From positions 7,874,001 through 7,938,000 of the forward strand of contig NZ_CP077970.1 in the NCBI RefSeq assembly GCF_024758505.1: a DNA stretch of 64,000 bases, written 5' to 3'. The notes beneath the pieces were generated by a model that was not told where the DNA came from, did no database searches, and saw only the letters and a list, made by a program, of their open reading frames with translations. The DNA comes from Bradyrhizobium arachidis. Lineage in GTDB: Bacteria; Pseudomonadota; Alphaproteobacteria; Rhizobiales; Xanthobacteraceae. A program made the translations under genes and the position numbers. Shown here piece by piece: positions 43,870 to 52,178 of the stretch. How positions within the stretch are numbered: position 1 is the first letter of the stretch; every line of letters starts with the position of its first letter.

Positions 43870-44026
43870 GACCGTTCTCTTTCATCCGGACTTTAACCGT
43901 CGGCTTCGGAGTTGCACCGAATCTGCTGACCCTTCCCTTCGGGAGATTCCCTCGAAGAAGGCGCTCGCGGGCTTGGATCTTGCGACCCTTACCGCCGGTG
44001 GGGACTTTCACCCCGCCCTGAGAACA
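43870..44026 (-). ncRNA. FMN riboswitch (RFN element) upstream of ribH
   Basis: In the sense of ribH the sequence opens AGGGCGGGGTGAAAGTCCC, CACCGGCGGTA, then a variable stem, GGTCAGCAGATTCGGTG, CAACTCCGAAGCCGACGG, TTAAAGTCCGGATGAAAGAG and AAC. These are the conserved blocks of the RFN element in order and with almost no deviation. On binding FMN it turns off expression of flavin genes. ribH is the only gene behind it on this strand before coxC. Confidence 0.97.
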
Positions 44027-44470
44027 TCGGCCGTTCGGAATGAACGACCTGGAAGGAAATATGACGCCGGGGAACAGCCACAGCAAGCTCCTTGCGCATG
44101 GGGAAATCGCATAGGACCATGCGGCCGAGGCGATCCAGCCTCCATGGAACCGAATTTCGGGGCGCCGTTAACGGTTGCGCCGAGCCCCTCAATCCGATTC
44201 CGGTTTGTTCTCAAATTAATAATTATGACCGAGATGAGCTGTGGACGAGCCGGCCATGGCTTGTGGACGGACTCGCGACCCAGTTGCGCTGATTCCGCAA
44301 ATCACATCACTTGATCCCCGACAGCCCGCGCTGATCCGAGGGATCGCAAGAGCGACCCTGAGGGGACCGCCGAAGCGACTCCGAGGGGACCGCGTCGCGA
44401 CGAAGGGAGCGCGCGCCGGGCCAACCGCGTGCGTATCAAGGACAACAAGAAGGCAAGAGGTCGAGACGGC
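44027..44470. other. Intergenic region between ribH riboswitch and YbjN gene, no gene seen
   Basis: The 444 bp contain no open frame with recognisable protein similarity; long overlapping frames here are shadows of one another. CTCAAATTAATAATTATGACC near 44210 is the most AT-rich spot and could hold the divergent promoters for the riboswitch-ribH unit (minus) and the YbjN gene (plus). No promoter is placed. Confidence 0.4.
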
Positions 44471-44968
44471 ATGTCCCTGCTCGAAAGCACTATCGATTCC
44501 CGGAACCACCCGCTGACGGTGGTCGAGGACATTGCCGCCAGCAACAACTGGCCGTTCGAACGTTCCGAAGACGAGCTCACGATCATCTCCCGGGGTCAGT
44601 GGACGGACTATCAGCTCTCCTTCACGTGGATGGGCGAGATCGAGGCGCTGCATCTGGCCTGCGCGTTCGACATGAAGATTCCGGTCGCGCGCCGGCCCGA
44701 GGTGCAGCGGCTGGTCGCTGCCATCAACGAGCAGTTGTGGATCGGACATTTCGATCTCTGGACCCACACCGGCATGATCATGCATCGCCAGGCGTTGGTG
44801 CTGCCGGGCGGGCTCACCGCCTCGACCGCGCAATGCGAGAGCATGCTGAACGGCGCCATCCACGCCTGCGAACGCTACTACCCCGCGCTGCAGTTCGTGG
44901 TGTGGGCGGGGAAGAGCACCGCGGAAGCCATGGACGCGGCAATGTTCGACACGATGGGGGAAGCGTAA
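44471..44968 (+). CDS. YbjN domain-containing protein
   Basis: 165 residues: NHPLTVVEDIAASNNWPFERSEDELTIISRGQWTDYQLSFTWMGEIEALHLACAFDMKIPVARRPEVQRLVAAINEQLWIGHFDLWTHTGMIMHRQALVLPGG, the pattern of the YbjN family (sensory-transduction-regulator-like, T3SS chaperone-like fold). Family members bind other proteins; the E. coli YbjN affects stress and motility genes. Divergent from ribH. Immediately upstream of the intergenic repeat before proC. Confidence 0.9.
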   Translation: MSLLESTIDSRNHPLTVVEDIAASNNWPFERSEDELTIISRGQWTDYQLSFTWMGEIEALHLACAFDMKIPVARRPEVQRLVAAINEQLWIGHFDLWTHTGMIMHRQALVLPGGLTASTAQCESMLNGAIHACERYYPALQFVVWAGKSTAEAMDAAMFDTMGEA

Positions 44969-45008
44969 GGCGCGCTTCAGGTTAGGGAAGCCGCACCTCC
45001 CTCCCCAA

Positions 45009-45179
45009 CGTCGTCCTGGACAAGCGTAGCTCCCGACAACGCTAGCGTTGTCGAGAGCGAAGCGCAGATCCAGGACCCATACCGCGAGGTGCCCGTGTGT
45101 GGCACAGCGCTTGTTGCCAACACCTCCATCCACTAGAACCACTCGGGGTAATGGGTCCTGGCTTTCGCCAGGACGACGG
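45009..45179. repeat. Palindromic repeat (CGTCGTCCTGGACAAGCG family), copy 1
   Basis: CGTCGTCCTGGACAAGCGTAG ... GCAGATCCAGGACCCAT on the left and TAATGGGTCCTGGCTTTCGCCAGGACGACG on the right: the outer CGTCGTCC/GGACGACG and the ATCCAGGACCCAT/ATGGGTCCTGG pairs close a large hairpin. An insert of about 60 bp lies in the loop. The copy at 46434-46577 is closely similar in both arms. Confidence 0.85.
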
Positions 45180-45196
45180 ATGTATTGGCGGCAACA

Positions 45197-46024
45197 ATGA
45201 CCAACGACAGCACCCTTCAAAACATCACCGGCACCATCCTCCTCGCCGGCGCGGGCAAGATGGGCGGCGCAATGCTCACGGGGTGGCTCGCGGGCGGGCT
45301 CGATCCGCGCCGCGTCGCTGTCATCGAGCCATATCTCTCGCCCGAAATCAGCGCGCTGGCCGCAAAAGGCGTCGCGCTCAATCCGGATGTGACGAGCGCT
45401 GATACGGTCGAGACGATGGTCGTCGCGGTGAAACCGCAATCCTTTCGCGAGGCCGGCGCCAAGCTGAAACCGTTCGTCTCCGCCGGCACATCGGTTGTTT
45501 CGATCATGGCCGGAACGACCATCGCCGCACTCCAGGAGGTCTGCGGTGGCGCAGTGGTGCGCGCGATGCCGAACACGCCGGCGGCGATCGGCCGCGGCAT
45601 CACCGTTGCGGTCGCCGCTGATAATGTCAGCGCCAAGCAGCGCGCGGTGGCCGATGCGCTGCTGCGCGCCACCGGCTCGGTCGAATGGGTCGACGACGAA
45701 GGCTTGATGGATGCGGTGACCGCCGTCTCCGGCTCGGGCCCGGCCTATGTGTTCCTGCTCGCCGAAGAGCTGGCGCGCGCCGGCGTTGAAGCCGGCCTTC
45801 CCGAAGCGCTGGCAACGAAGCTCGCGCGCGAGACGGTCGCCGGCTCCGGTGAGCTGCTGCACCAGTCGGACCTTCCCTCGAGCACGCTGCGGCAGAACGT
45901 GACCTCACCCGGCGGCACCACGGCCGCGGCGCTCGGCGTGCTCATGGGCGAGCCCGGCCTGCGCGACCTGATGATCCGCGCGATCGCAGCAGCGACGAAG
46001 CGGTCGAAAGAGCTCGCAAAATAG
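45197..46024 (+). CDS. proC: Pyrroline-5-carboxylate reductase
   Basis: 275 residues: GTILLAGAGKMGGAMLTGWLAGGLDPRRVAVIEP (NAD(P)-binding Rossmann), ETMVVAVKPQSFRE, VVRAMPNTPAAIGRGITVAV and, later, MDAVTAVSGSGPAYVFLLAEELARAGVEAGLP, VTSPGGTTAAALGVL, all ProC markers. It reduces 1-pyrroline-5-carboxylate to proline with NAD(P)H. The start is set at the ATG at 45197; a TTG 12 nt upstream is in frame. Stands between two repeat elements with the thioesterase gene converging on it. Confidence 0.96.
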   Translation: MTNDSTLQNITGTILLAGAGKMGGAMLTGWLAGGLDPRRVAVIEPYLSPEISALAAKGVALNPDVTSADTVETMVVAVKPQSFREAGAKLKPFVSAGTSVVSIMAGTTIAALQEVCGGAVVRAMPNTPAAIGRGITVAVAADNVSAKQRAVADALLRATGSVEWVDDEGLMDAVTAVSGSGPAYVFLLAEELARAGVEAGLPEALATKLARETVAGSGELLHQSDLPSSTLRQNVTSPGGTTAAALGVLMGEPGLRDLMIRAIAAATKRSKELAK

Positions 46025-46027
46025 CGA

Positions 46028-46420
46028 CTACGCGCCCAGCCGCTTGTTGAACATCTCGACATTGACGAGGCCGCGGGCGTGGCGGCCTTCGCCGAGCTTG
46101 CGCGTGCCCTCGAACGCTTCGACCTCGAAGCGGATGACGCGGCGCTCGACCGCGACCACCTTTGCGGTGGTCCGCACCGTGGCGCCGACGAGAGCTGCCG
46201 CAAGATGGCGAATGTCGACCTCGGTGCCGACCGTGACCCAGCCGGACTGAAGCGCGCTGCGGATCGCGTCGCCGGACGTCATCTCCATCTCCAAGATCAT
46301 CATCGGCGTCGCATAGACCATCGGCATGCCCTGCACGAAATGCCCGACCGTGCGCTCCTTCGGCACGACGAGGGTGCGCTCGGCGCTCATGCCGATCTTG
46401 ATGAAGTCGCGTGCGTCCAT
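46028..46420 (-). CDS. Acyl-CoA thioesterase of the fluoroacetyl-CoA thioesterase (FlK) type
   Basis: 130 residues, one hot-dog domain: HFVQGMPMVYATPMMILEMEMTSGDAI, VGTEVDIRHLAAALVGATVRTTAKVVAVERRVIRFEVEAFEG. Thr38, Glu46 and His72 have just the spacing of the FlK catalytic Thr42/Glu50/His76. The family hydrolyses short acyl-CoAs; fluoroacetyl-CoA activity belongs to FlK itself and should not be assumed. The gene ends 3 bp from proC, tail to tail. Confidence 0.88.
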   Translation of the reverse strand: MDARDFIKIGMSAERTLVVPKERTVGHFVQGMPMVYATPMMILEMEMTSGDAIRSALQSGWVTVGTEVDIRHLAAALVGATVRTTAKVVAVERRVIRFEVEAFEGTRKLGEGRHARGLVNVEMFNKRLGA

Positions 46421-46433
46421 GGTTCTTTACCTC

Positions 46434-46577
46434 GTCGTCCTGGACAAGCGCAGCGAAGCGGAGCGCAGATCCAGGACCCATTACCCCGACTGCATGTCAT
46501 TGGCAGGGCCTAAACCACGACCTAGCGCAACAACTACTCCCTGGGGTAATGGGTCCTGGCTTTCGCCAGGACGACAT
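46434..46577. repeat. Palindromic repeat (CGTCGTCCTGGACAAGCG family), copy 2
   Basis: CGTCGTCCTGGACAAGCGCAG, GCAGATCCAGGACCCATTACC and, on the other side, GGTAATGGGTCCTGGCTTTCGCCAGGACGAC, the same arms as 45009-45179, with a different loop. The two copies flank the proC and thioesterase genes. Confidence 0.85.
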
Positions 46578-46602
46578 CGGTGTCAGTTGCTGCGCCTGCG
46601 CG

Positions 46603-46806
46603 TCATTTCTTCGCCGCGGCCGCGCGTTCCACAAAGGTCTTGCCGCCCTTCATCTTGTGGCGAAGCGGGGCTTCGTTGATCTGGATGACGACGGCATCGG
46701 CGTCGACGCCGAGATTCTTCACCAGCGCGGTGGTGATGTCGCGCATCATGCCGGCCTTCTGTTCGTCGGTACGGCCCTCGGCCATGCTGATGGTGATCTC
46801 AGGCAT
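46603..46806 (-). CDS. 4-oxalocrotonate tautomerase family protein
   Basis: 67 residues: MPEITISMAEGRTDEQKAGMMRDITTALVKNLGVDADAVVIQINEAPLRHKMKGGKTFVERAAAAKK. After removal of Met the amino-terminal Pro1 is the catalytic base of this superfamily. The rest gives the beta-alpha-beta unit that assembles into hexamers. It moves keto-enol double bonds; the substrate is not known. AGGGAGAAGACG precedes the start. It lies between two different repeat families. Confidence 0.92.
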   Translation of the reverse strand: MPEITISMAEGRTDEQKAGMMRDITTALVKNLGVDADAVVIQINEAPLRHKMKGGKTFVERAAAAKK

Positions 46807-46826
46807 CGTCTTCTCCCTGTTCTTCC

Positions 46827-46911
46827 GTCATGGCCGGGCTTGTCCCGGCCATCCACGTTGGCGGCCATCAAACAAGACGTGGATGCCCGGGACAAGCCCG
46901 GCCATGACGAA
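46827..46911. repeat. Palindromic repeat (CGTCATGGCCGGGCTTGTCC family), copy 1
   Basis: CGTCATGGCCGGGCTTGTCCCGGCCATCCACG is followed by a short spacer and CGTGGATGCCCGGGACAAGCCCGGCCATGACG: two nested hairpins. The next copy is at 49053-49176 and a half copy is at 56738-56768. It lies between the tautomerase and hisS, both on the minus strand. Confidence 0.85.
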
Positions 46912-46923
46912 TGAGGCGAATAG

Positions 46924-48396
46924 CTAACCCCAGCCCACGTCATGGCGCGCGAGCACCTCGCGCACCTTGGCGACGAGGTCGGCTTCGCTACAGGAAAATT
47001 GCGCAGGCCGCGTCTCGCGCCATTCCTGGTTGGAGGCGATGGCGGCCGCGGCCTTGGCGCCCTCGATCAGATCCTTGATCTGCACCTCGCCGCGCGCCTT
47101 CTCGTCCGAACCCTGGATGATCACGCAGGGCGCATTGCGACGGTCGGCATATTTGAGCTGGTTGCCCATGTTCTTGGGATTGCCGAGATAGAGCTCGGCG
47201 CGAATGCCGGAGGCACGCAACGTCGCGACCATTTTTTGATAGTCGGCGACGCGGTCGCGGTCGAACACGGTGACGACGACAGGACCAAATTCGGGCCGCG
47301 TGTCGAGCTTGCCGAGCAGCGTCAGCGCGGCCTGCAACCGGGAGACACCAATCGAAAAGCCGGTCGCGGGCACCGGCTCGCCACGGAAGCGCGAGACGAG
47401 GCCGTCGTAACGGCCGCCGCCACCGACCGAGCCGAAGCGCACCGGGCGGCCCTTTTCGTCCTTGGTGTCGAGGAGCAGTTCAACCTCGTAGACGGGGCCG
47501 GTGTAGTATTCGAGGCCACGCACGACGGAGGGATCGATCTTGATGCGATCTTCGCCGTAGCCAGCGGCTGTTACGAGCTTGCTGATCTGATCGAGTTCGT
47601 CGCGCCCCTGCTGGCCGATCGCGCTTGCGCTGAGACGAGGATCAATCGGCGCGCTTTGCTCAATGGTGGACAGGACGAGCGCGATGTCGTCCTCCTTCAA
47701 TCCTGCACCCTTGGTGAAGTCGCCGGATTCGTCCTTGCGACCTTCGCCGAGCAACTGCCTTACGCCGCCGAGGCCGAGCCGATCGAGCTTGTCGATCGCG
47801 CGCATGATCGTGAGCCACTGACCGTCATCGGCAATGCCCACCGCATCGCGCACGCCATCGAGCACCTTGCGATTGTTCACCTTCACGACATACTGGCCGC
47901 GCGCGATGCCAAGCGCCTCCATCGTATCCGCCGCCATCATGCAGATCTCTGCATCCGCCGCCGGCGTCGCCGAGCCGACGGTGTCGGCATCGAACTGCAT
48001 GAACTGGCGGAAGCGGCCGGGGCCGGGCTTTTCGTTACGGAAGACGTAGCCGGCGCGGTAGCTGCGATAGGGCTTTGGCAGCGTATCGAAGTTTTCGGCG
48101 ACATAGCGCGCGAGCGGCGCGGTCAAATCGTAGCGGAGCGAAATCCACTGCTCGTCGTCGTCCTGGAACGAGAACACACCCTCGTTCGGACGGTCCTGGT
48201 CGGGCAGGAATTTGCCGAGCGCGTCGGTATATTCCATCGCCGGCGTTTCCACGGGTTCGAAGCCGTAGAGCTCGTAGACGACGCGGATTTTTTCCACCAT
48301 CTGGCGCGTCGCCCGGATCGCCATGGGATCGCGATCCTCGAGCCCGCGCGGCAGGCGCGCCTTCAATTTCTGGGGTTTTTTGGGTTTGTCGGCCAT
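46924..48396 (-). CDS. hisS: Histidyl-tRNA synthetase
   Basis: 490 residues: [46 protein letters not shown] (motif 1), [45 protein letters not shown] (motif 2), [18 protein letters not shown] with a His-specific signature of the type RGLx[19 protein letters not shown], and the anticodon-binding domain at the end. It charges tRNA-His. A Lys-rich head ([14 protein letters not shown]) precedes. Complete; not linked to hisZ. Confidence 0.97.
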   Translation of the reverse strand: MADKPKKPQKLKARLPRGLEDRDPMAIRATRQMVEKIRVVYELYGFEPVETPAMEYTDALGKFLPDQDRPNEGVFSFQDDDEQWISLRYDLTAPLARYVAENFDTLPKPYRSYRAGYVFRNEKPGPGRFRQFMQFDADTVGSATPAADAEICMMAADTMEALGIARGQYVVKVNNRKVLDGVRDAVGIADDGQWLTIMRAIDKLDRLGLGGVRQLLGEGRKDESGDFTKGAGLKEDDIALVLSTIEQSAPIDPRLSASAIGQQGRDELDQISKLVTAAGYGEDRIKIDPSVVRGLEYYTGPVYEVELLLDTKDEKGRPVRFGSVGGGGRYDGLVSRFRGEPVPATGFSIGVSRLQAALTLLGKLDTRPEFGPVVVTVFDRDRVADYQKMVATLRASGIRAELYLGNPKNMGNQLKYADRRNAPCVIIQGSDEKARGEVQIKDLIEGAKAAAAIASNQEWRETRPAQFSCSEADLVAKVREVLARHDVGWG

Positions 48397-48444
48397 GCGC
48401 GGCGTTTACCAGCCGACGCGCGATGCGGCAACTCTTAGGTGGCC

Positions 48445-48969
48445 CTAAGGCTGCTCCATCCGCGCGCGCAGGGCGTCGGCGTCCGCTTTCGGCATGGATT
48501 TGAGCAGCGGCTTGATGGTCTCGCCGCCGACGATCTTGTCGTTGCGCGTAAACATCCAGTCCGAGATATCGGCCTCCCTAAACTCGGCCAGGTCGCCTTC
48601 CCGCTTGCCCGGGAGATCGCGCGGCCTGTTGGCGAAGCGCGCCGAATAGGTCCCGTTCGGGAGTTTCTTCACGTCGGCCATCCAGATGTGCTCGGCGCCG
48701 TTGCGGGTCGGAAACCGAACCTTCAGCGAGTGCCCGGTCTCCGATCCCTTGGGCGCATCAAAGGAGGCCCAGAAGGTCGGCAGCGTCGCACGGGCGCGGC
48801 CGATCGCGGCGTTCATTTCCGCATCAGCGGTGCGAACGTCGATGACGGGCGAGCGGTCCTGCGCCTCGACCTCCCGCTTGGGGCCGATGGTCAAAATGCC
48901 GAAGACGGTGATGCCGGTGACGACGGCGAGAATGGCCCATTTCAGGGGCTGGGTCGGTGCGGTGGCCAT
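48445..48969 (-). CDS. DUF2314 domain-containing protein with an N-terminal membrane anchor
   Basis: 174 residues: APTQPLKWAILAVVTGITVFGILTIG is one hydrophobic anchor, after which VRTADAEMNAAIGRARATLPTFWASFDAPKGSETGHSLKVRFPTRNGAEHIWMADVKKLPNGTYSARFANRPRDLPGKREGDLAEFREADISDWMF gives the DUF2314 (YegJ-type) domain, with its typical EHIWM and DWMF strings. It is likely in the periplasm or facing it. Function unknown. The frame extends upstream to 49173 as noise; the start at 48969 fits the hydrophobic anchor. Confidence 0.85.
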   Translation of the reverse strand: MATAPTQPLKWAILAVVTGITVFGILTIGPKREVEAQDRSPVIDVRTADAEMNAAIGRARATLPTFWASFDAPKGSETGHSLKVRFPTRNGAEHIWMADVKKLPNGTYSARFANRPRDLPGKREGDLAEFREADISDWMFTRNDKIVGGETIKPLLKSMPKADADALRARMEQP

Positions 48970-49052
48970 GGTGCGATGTCCGGAAACCTTGGTGTCTCCG
49001 GCTTTGTCGCGTCGTCGCGGCGGTGCGTTCATGTCGCGCCGACCGAACCCCG

Positions 49053-49176
49053 TCATGGCCGGGCATAGCCGTCCGAAGGACGGCGTCGCTTCCGCTCGCC
49101 TATGTCCCGGCCATCCACGCGTTTCCGCGTGCGTGGTGCCAAGAACGTGGATGCCCGGGACAAGCCCGGGCATGAC
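49053..49176. repeat. Palindromic repeat (CGTCATGGCCGGG family), copy 2
   Basis: CGTCATGGCCGGGCATAGCCG and ATGTCCCGGCCATCCACG make the left half; CGTGGATGCCCGGGACAAGCCCGGGCATGACG the right. It is longer than the copy at 46827-46911 because of the insert CCGAAGGACGGCGTCGCTTC in the left arm. It lies between the ilvE gene and the DUF2314 gene. Confidence 0.85.
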
Positions 49177-49203
49177 GGAGAATGCAGCTGGAGCGAGCGC
49201 CGC

Positions 49204-50094
49204 TTACGCCGCCGCCCGCTCGCCCTTCGGCTGCACCTCGGCGGCGTAGTCCGTCATGAGGGCCTCGCAGATTGCGCCCGGCGTGAACCGCCATGTTGCG
49301 ATTTCGGCAACCGGGGTAACCTCTGCCGCGGAGCCCGTAATGAAGCACTCGGTAAAGCCGGCAAGCTCCTCCGGCATGATGCGCCGCTCGATCACCTCGA
49401 TGCCGCGGCGCTTCGCCAACTCGATCACCGTCGCCCGCGTGATGCCGGCGAGGAAACAATCGGCGATCGGCGTGTGGATCTTGCCGTCTTGCACGAAAAA
49501 GATGTTGGCGCCGGTGCATTCTGCGACGCGCCCCTCCCAGTCCAGCATCATCGCGTCCGCATGGCCTTTGCGCTCAGCCCGCTGTTTGGAGATGGTGCAG
49601 ATCATGTAAAGGCCCGAGGCTTTTGCGAGCGCGGGCGTCGTGCGCGGATCGGGCCGTCGATAGCTGGCGAGATCCATGCGGATGCCCCTGAGCTTTGCGG
49701 CCGGGTCGAAGTAGCTCGGCCAGTTCCAGGCGGCGATGGCGAGGTGAATGGTGTTGCCAGGTGCCGACACGCCCATCATTTCCGAACCGCGCCAGGCGAT
49801 CGGACGGAGATAAGCGTTCGGCAGATTGTTGCTGTCGATTACGAGCTGCTTGGCAGCATCGATCTCGGCGACTGAATAGGGAATCTCGAAGTCCAGGATA
49901 TTTGCTGACGCCTTCAGCCGCAGGGAATGCGCGGTGCTCTTGAACACCTGGCCACCATAGGCGCGCTCGCCCTCGAACACGCAGCTTGCGTAATGCAGGC
50001 CATGGGTCAGCAGATGGACGTTGGCGTCCTGCCAAGGCACGAGCTTGCCGTCGAACCAGATCACGCCGTCGATGTTGTCGAACGAAACTCCCAT
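49204..50094 (-). CDS. ilvE: Branched-chain amino acid aminotransferase, class IV
   Basis: 296 residues: IDGVIWFDGKLVPWQDANVHLLTHGLHYASCVFEGERAYGG (fold-type IV start, with the FEG motif), LRPIAWRGSEMMGVSAPGNTIHLAIAAWNWPSYFDPAAKLRGIRM, MICTISKQRAERKGHADAMMLDWEGRVAECTGANIFFVQDGKIHTPIADCFLAGITRATVIELAK. It transfers the amino group of Glu to branched 2-oxo acids, or the reverse. The second, quite different aminotransferase gene lies just upstream. It is shorter by 64 residues than that one and belongs to the IlvE/Dat-like subgroup. Confidence 0.93.
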   Translation of the reverse strand: MGVSFDNIDGVIWFDGKLVPWQDANVHLLTHGLHYASCVFEGERAYGGQVFKSTAHSLRLKASANILDFEIPYSVAEIDAAKQLVIDSNNLPNAYLRPIAWRGSEMMGVSAPGNTIHLAIAAWNWPSYFDPAAKLRGIRMDLASYRRPDPRTTPALAKASGLYMICTISKQRAERKGHADAMMLDWEGRVAECTGANIFFVQDGKIHTPIADCFLAGITRATVIELAKRRGIEVIERRIMPEELAGFTECFITGSAAEVTPVAEIATWRFTPGAICEALMTDYAAEVQPKGERAAA

Positions 50095-50194
50095 GGTCGC
50101 TTCTCCCGGGTTGGACGCCTGAAAATCGGCACGCGCCGGCCCGTGCCCGGAGCGTCAGCTCCGTGCCGATGGGACGATCGCGCGTGTGGTGGGA

Positions 50195-50217
50195 GGCGGC
50201 GGAAAAACTCCGCCGCC
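50195..50217 (-). terminator. GC-rich hairpin after the second aminotransferase gene
   Basis: GGCGGCGGA (50195-50203) and TCCGCCGCC (50209-50217) form a perfect 9-bp stem with a 5-nt loop, 2 bp after the stop codon at 50220-50222. The T run expected in a standard terminator does not follow on the minus strand (TCCCACCACAC), so it may act mainly by protecting the mRNA 3' end or be an imperfect terminator. Confidence 0.55.
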
Positions 50218-50219
50218 GG

Positions 50220-51302
50220 TTACAGGACCTTTCGGATCCAGTGATGCGGGTCGTTGGTCCGGCCGTACTGGATGTCGACCAGTGTCTTGCGCAGCCCCAT
50301 CGCAACCGGGCCGGCGGCGCCGCCATTGATGGTGAAATCGCCGCTCGCCGAGCGCACCTTGCCGATCGGCGAAATCACGGCGGCGGTACCGCAGGCAAAG
50401 GCTTCCTTCAGCTTGCCGCTGGCGGCGTCAGCGCGCCACTGCTGGATCGTGTAGGGCTCCTCGCGCACCTTGGTGCCGGAATCCTTCGCCAGCGCGATGA
50501 TGGAGTCGCGGGTGATGCCGGGCAAAATCGTGCCGAGCGGCGGCGTCAGGAGCGAGCCGTCATCGAACACGAAGAACACGTTCATGCCGCCGAGCTCCTC
50601 GATGTAGCGGCGCTCGACCGCATCGAGGAACACGACCTGGTCGCAGCCATGCTGAATGGCTTCGGCCTGCGCGCGCAGGCTCGCGGCGTAATTGCCGCCG
50701 CACTTGACCGCGCCGGTGCCGCCGACCGCGGCGCGCGTATAGTTCTCCGACACCCAGATCGACACCGGCGCCGGCCCACCCTTGAAATAGGAGCCGACCG
50801 GCGAAGCGATGACGGCGAAGATGTATTCGGCCGACGGTTTCACGCCGAGAAAGGTCTCGCTCGCGATCATGAAGGGCCGCATGTACAGGCTGCCCTCGCC
50901 GCCCGGAATCCAGGCGCGGTCGATGCGCACGACCTGCTCGACTGCTTCGATGAACACATCGTCCGGGATCGGCGCCATCGCCATGCGGTCGGCCGAATCC
51001 TTGAAGCGGCGCGCATTGGCGTCGGGGCGGAACAGGTTCACGCCGCCGTCGTCGCGCTTGTAGGCCTTGAGACCTTCGAAAATCTCCTGCGCGTAGTGCA
51101 GGACGGCACCGGCCGGATCGAGTTGGAAGTTCGCGCGCGCCTCGATGCGCGCGTCATACCAGCCGCCCTTGGCCTGGTTGTAGCGGACCACGGCCATGTG
51201 ATCGGTGAAGACCCGTCCGAAGCCGGGGTCCACGAGCTTTGCGATGCGGTCCTTCTCGGAGGTCGGGTTCGCCGCCGGTTGGATATCAAATTTCAAACTC
51301 AT
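50220..51302 (-). CDS. ilvE: Branched-chain amino acid aminotransferase, group II (BCAT-type)
   Basis: 360 residues: FGRVFTDHMAVVRYNQAKGGWYDARIEARANFQLDPAGAVLHYAQEIFEGLKAYK, LYMRPFMIASETFLGVKPSAEYIFAVIASPVGSYFKGG, VKCGGNYAASLRAQAEAIQHGCDQVVFLDAVERRYIEELGGMNVFFVFDDGSLLTPPL. This is the long type resembling eukaryotic/Gram-positive BCAT, with Lys of VKCGGNYAAS as the PLP lysine. It makes Leu, Ile and Val from the 2-oxo acids. It is divergent from marR. Having two ilvE-type genes side by side suggests different substrates or uses. Confidence 0.94.
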   Translation of the reverse strand: MSLKFDIQPAANPTSEKDRIAKLVDPGFGRVFTDHMAVVRYNQAKGGWYDARIEARANFQLDPAGAVLHYAQEIFEGLKAYKRDDGGVNLFRPDANARRFKDSADRMAMAPIPDDVFIEAVEQVVRIDRAWIPGGEGSLYMRPFMIASETFLGVKPSAEYIFAVIASPVGSYFKGGPAPVSIWVSENYTRAAVGGTGAVKCGGNYAASLRAQAEAIQHGCDQVVFLDAVERRYIEELGGMNVFFVFDDGSLLTPPLGTILPGITRDSIIALAKDSGTKVREEPYTIQQWRADAASGKLKEAFACGTAAVISPIGKVRSASGDFTINGGAAGPVAMGLRKTLVDIQYGRTNDPHHWIRKVL

Positions 51303-51636
51303 TCCCTTCCCTCCCGCTTCGGAATCGGCGCGATCTCCAGCGCCGGCCTGCCTCTTTCGGGGCTGGTGGCTTGATAGGTCTGGACCGCACCCGGCGCCAG
51401 CCTTGTTAAGGCCGGTTTCCGCAGCCAGCTTGTCCCGGAGGACATGCTTTTGCCGAAGGCGGAAGTCCAGTATGTTTTGCCGACATGCCGCTCGACAATC
51501 GCACGGTAGATCAGTCCGGCCGGCGCCGCCTCTCAGGCATATCCCGGCCGCCTTCGACGACGTCACCCGAGACGAAGCGATCTAATATTTCGTTCGGGCC
51601 GAGTGTTTTGTAACATTGAACCCAAGATACGTCAAT

Positions 51637-52176
51637 ATGCCTGACATAAATTTCGCAACCACCTCCCAAGAAGCAGCCGACGCCAGGCCGGCCGCCGCCG
51701 ATGGAGGCAATTTGCGCTGGGATATCATAGAGCTGCTGTTCTTCGCCTATCGCGACTTCGTCGGCGATCCCGACCAGGAGCTGGAGGCGTTCGGCTTCGG
51801 CCGCGCCCACCACCGGGTCATGCATTTCGTCTACCGCTATCCCGGCCTGAAGGTCGCCGACCTCTTGGACGTCCTGCGCATCACCAAGCAGTCGCTCGGC
51901 CGCGTGCTCAAGCAACTGCTGGATGAGGGCTACATCATCCAGAAGACCGGCGACAACGATCGCCGCCAGCGCCTGCTCTACGCGACGCCCAAGGGCGAGG
52001 CGCTGGTGCAAAAGCTCGCAGGCCTGCAGACCACCCGCATCACCCAGGCGCTCGCCGAGATGAGCCTGGAGGATGCCGAGACCGTGAAGCGCTTCCTCCT
52101 CGCCATGATCGACCGCGACGATCCGGACAAGGTGCTGCAGACGATCTTCGCCTCCGGCAATTCAACGAAGGAGTGA
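51637..52176 (+). CDS. MarR-family transcriptional regulator
   Basis: 179 residues: WDIIELLFFAYRDFVGDPDQELEAFGFGRAHHRVMHFVYRYPGLKVADLLDVLRITKQSLGRVLKQLLDEGYIIQKTGDNDRRQRLLYATPKGEALVQKL. It has the MarR winged helix with recognition helix ITKQSLGRVLKQL, the wing DNDRRQRLL and helices for the dimer. Its ligand is unknown. The start is the ATG at 51637; a TTG 21 nt upstream is in frame. The stop overlaps the ribosome site of the response-regulator gene, so the three regulators are one operon. Confidence 0.92.
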   Translation: MPDINFATTSQEAADARPAAADGGNLRWDIIELLFFAYRDFVGDPDQELEAFGFGRAHHRVMHFVYRYPGLKVADLLDVLRITKQSLGRVLKQLLDEGYIIQKTGDNDRRQRLLYATPKGEALVQKLAGLQTTRITQALAEMSLEDAETVKRFLLAMIDRDDPDKVLQTIFASGNSTKE

Positions 52177-52178
52177 TC

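Noticed and set aside
45009..46577. Paired repeats around proC and the thioesterase as a possible composite transposon
   Set aside because: The two copies differ in the loops and have no transposase, no terminal target duplication visible and no mobile cargo; proC is a housekeeping gene.
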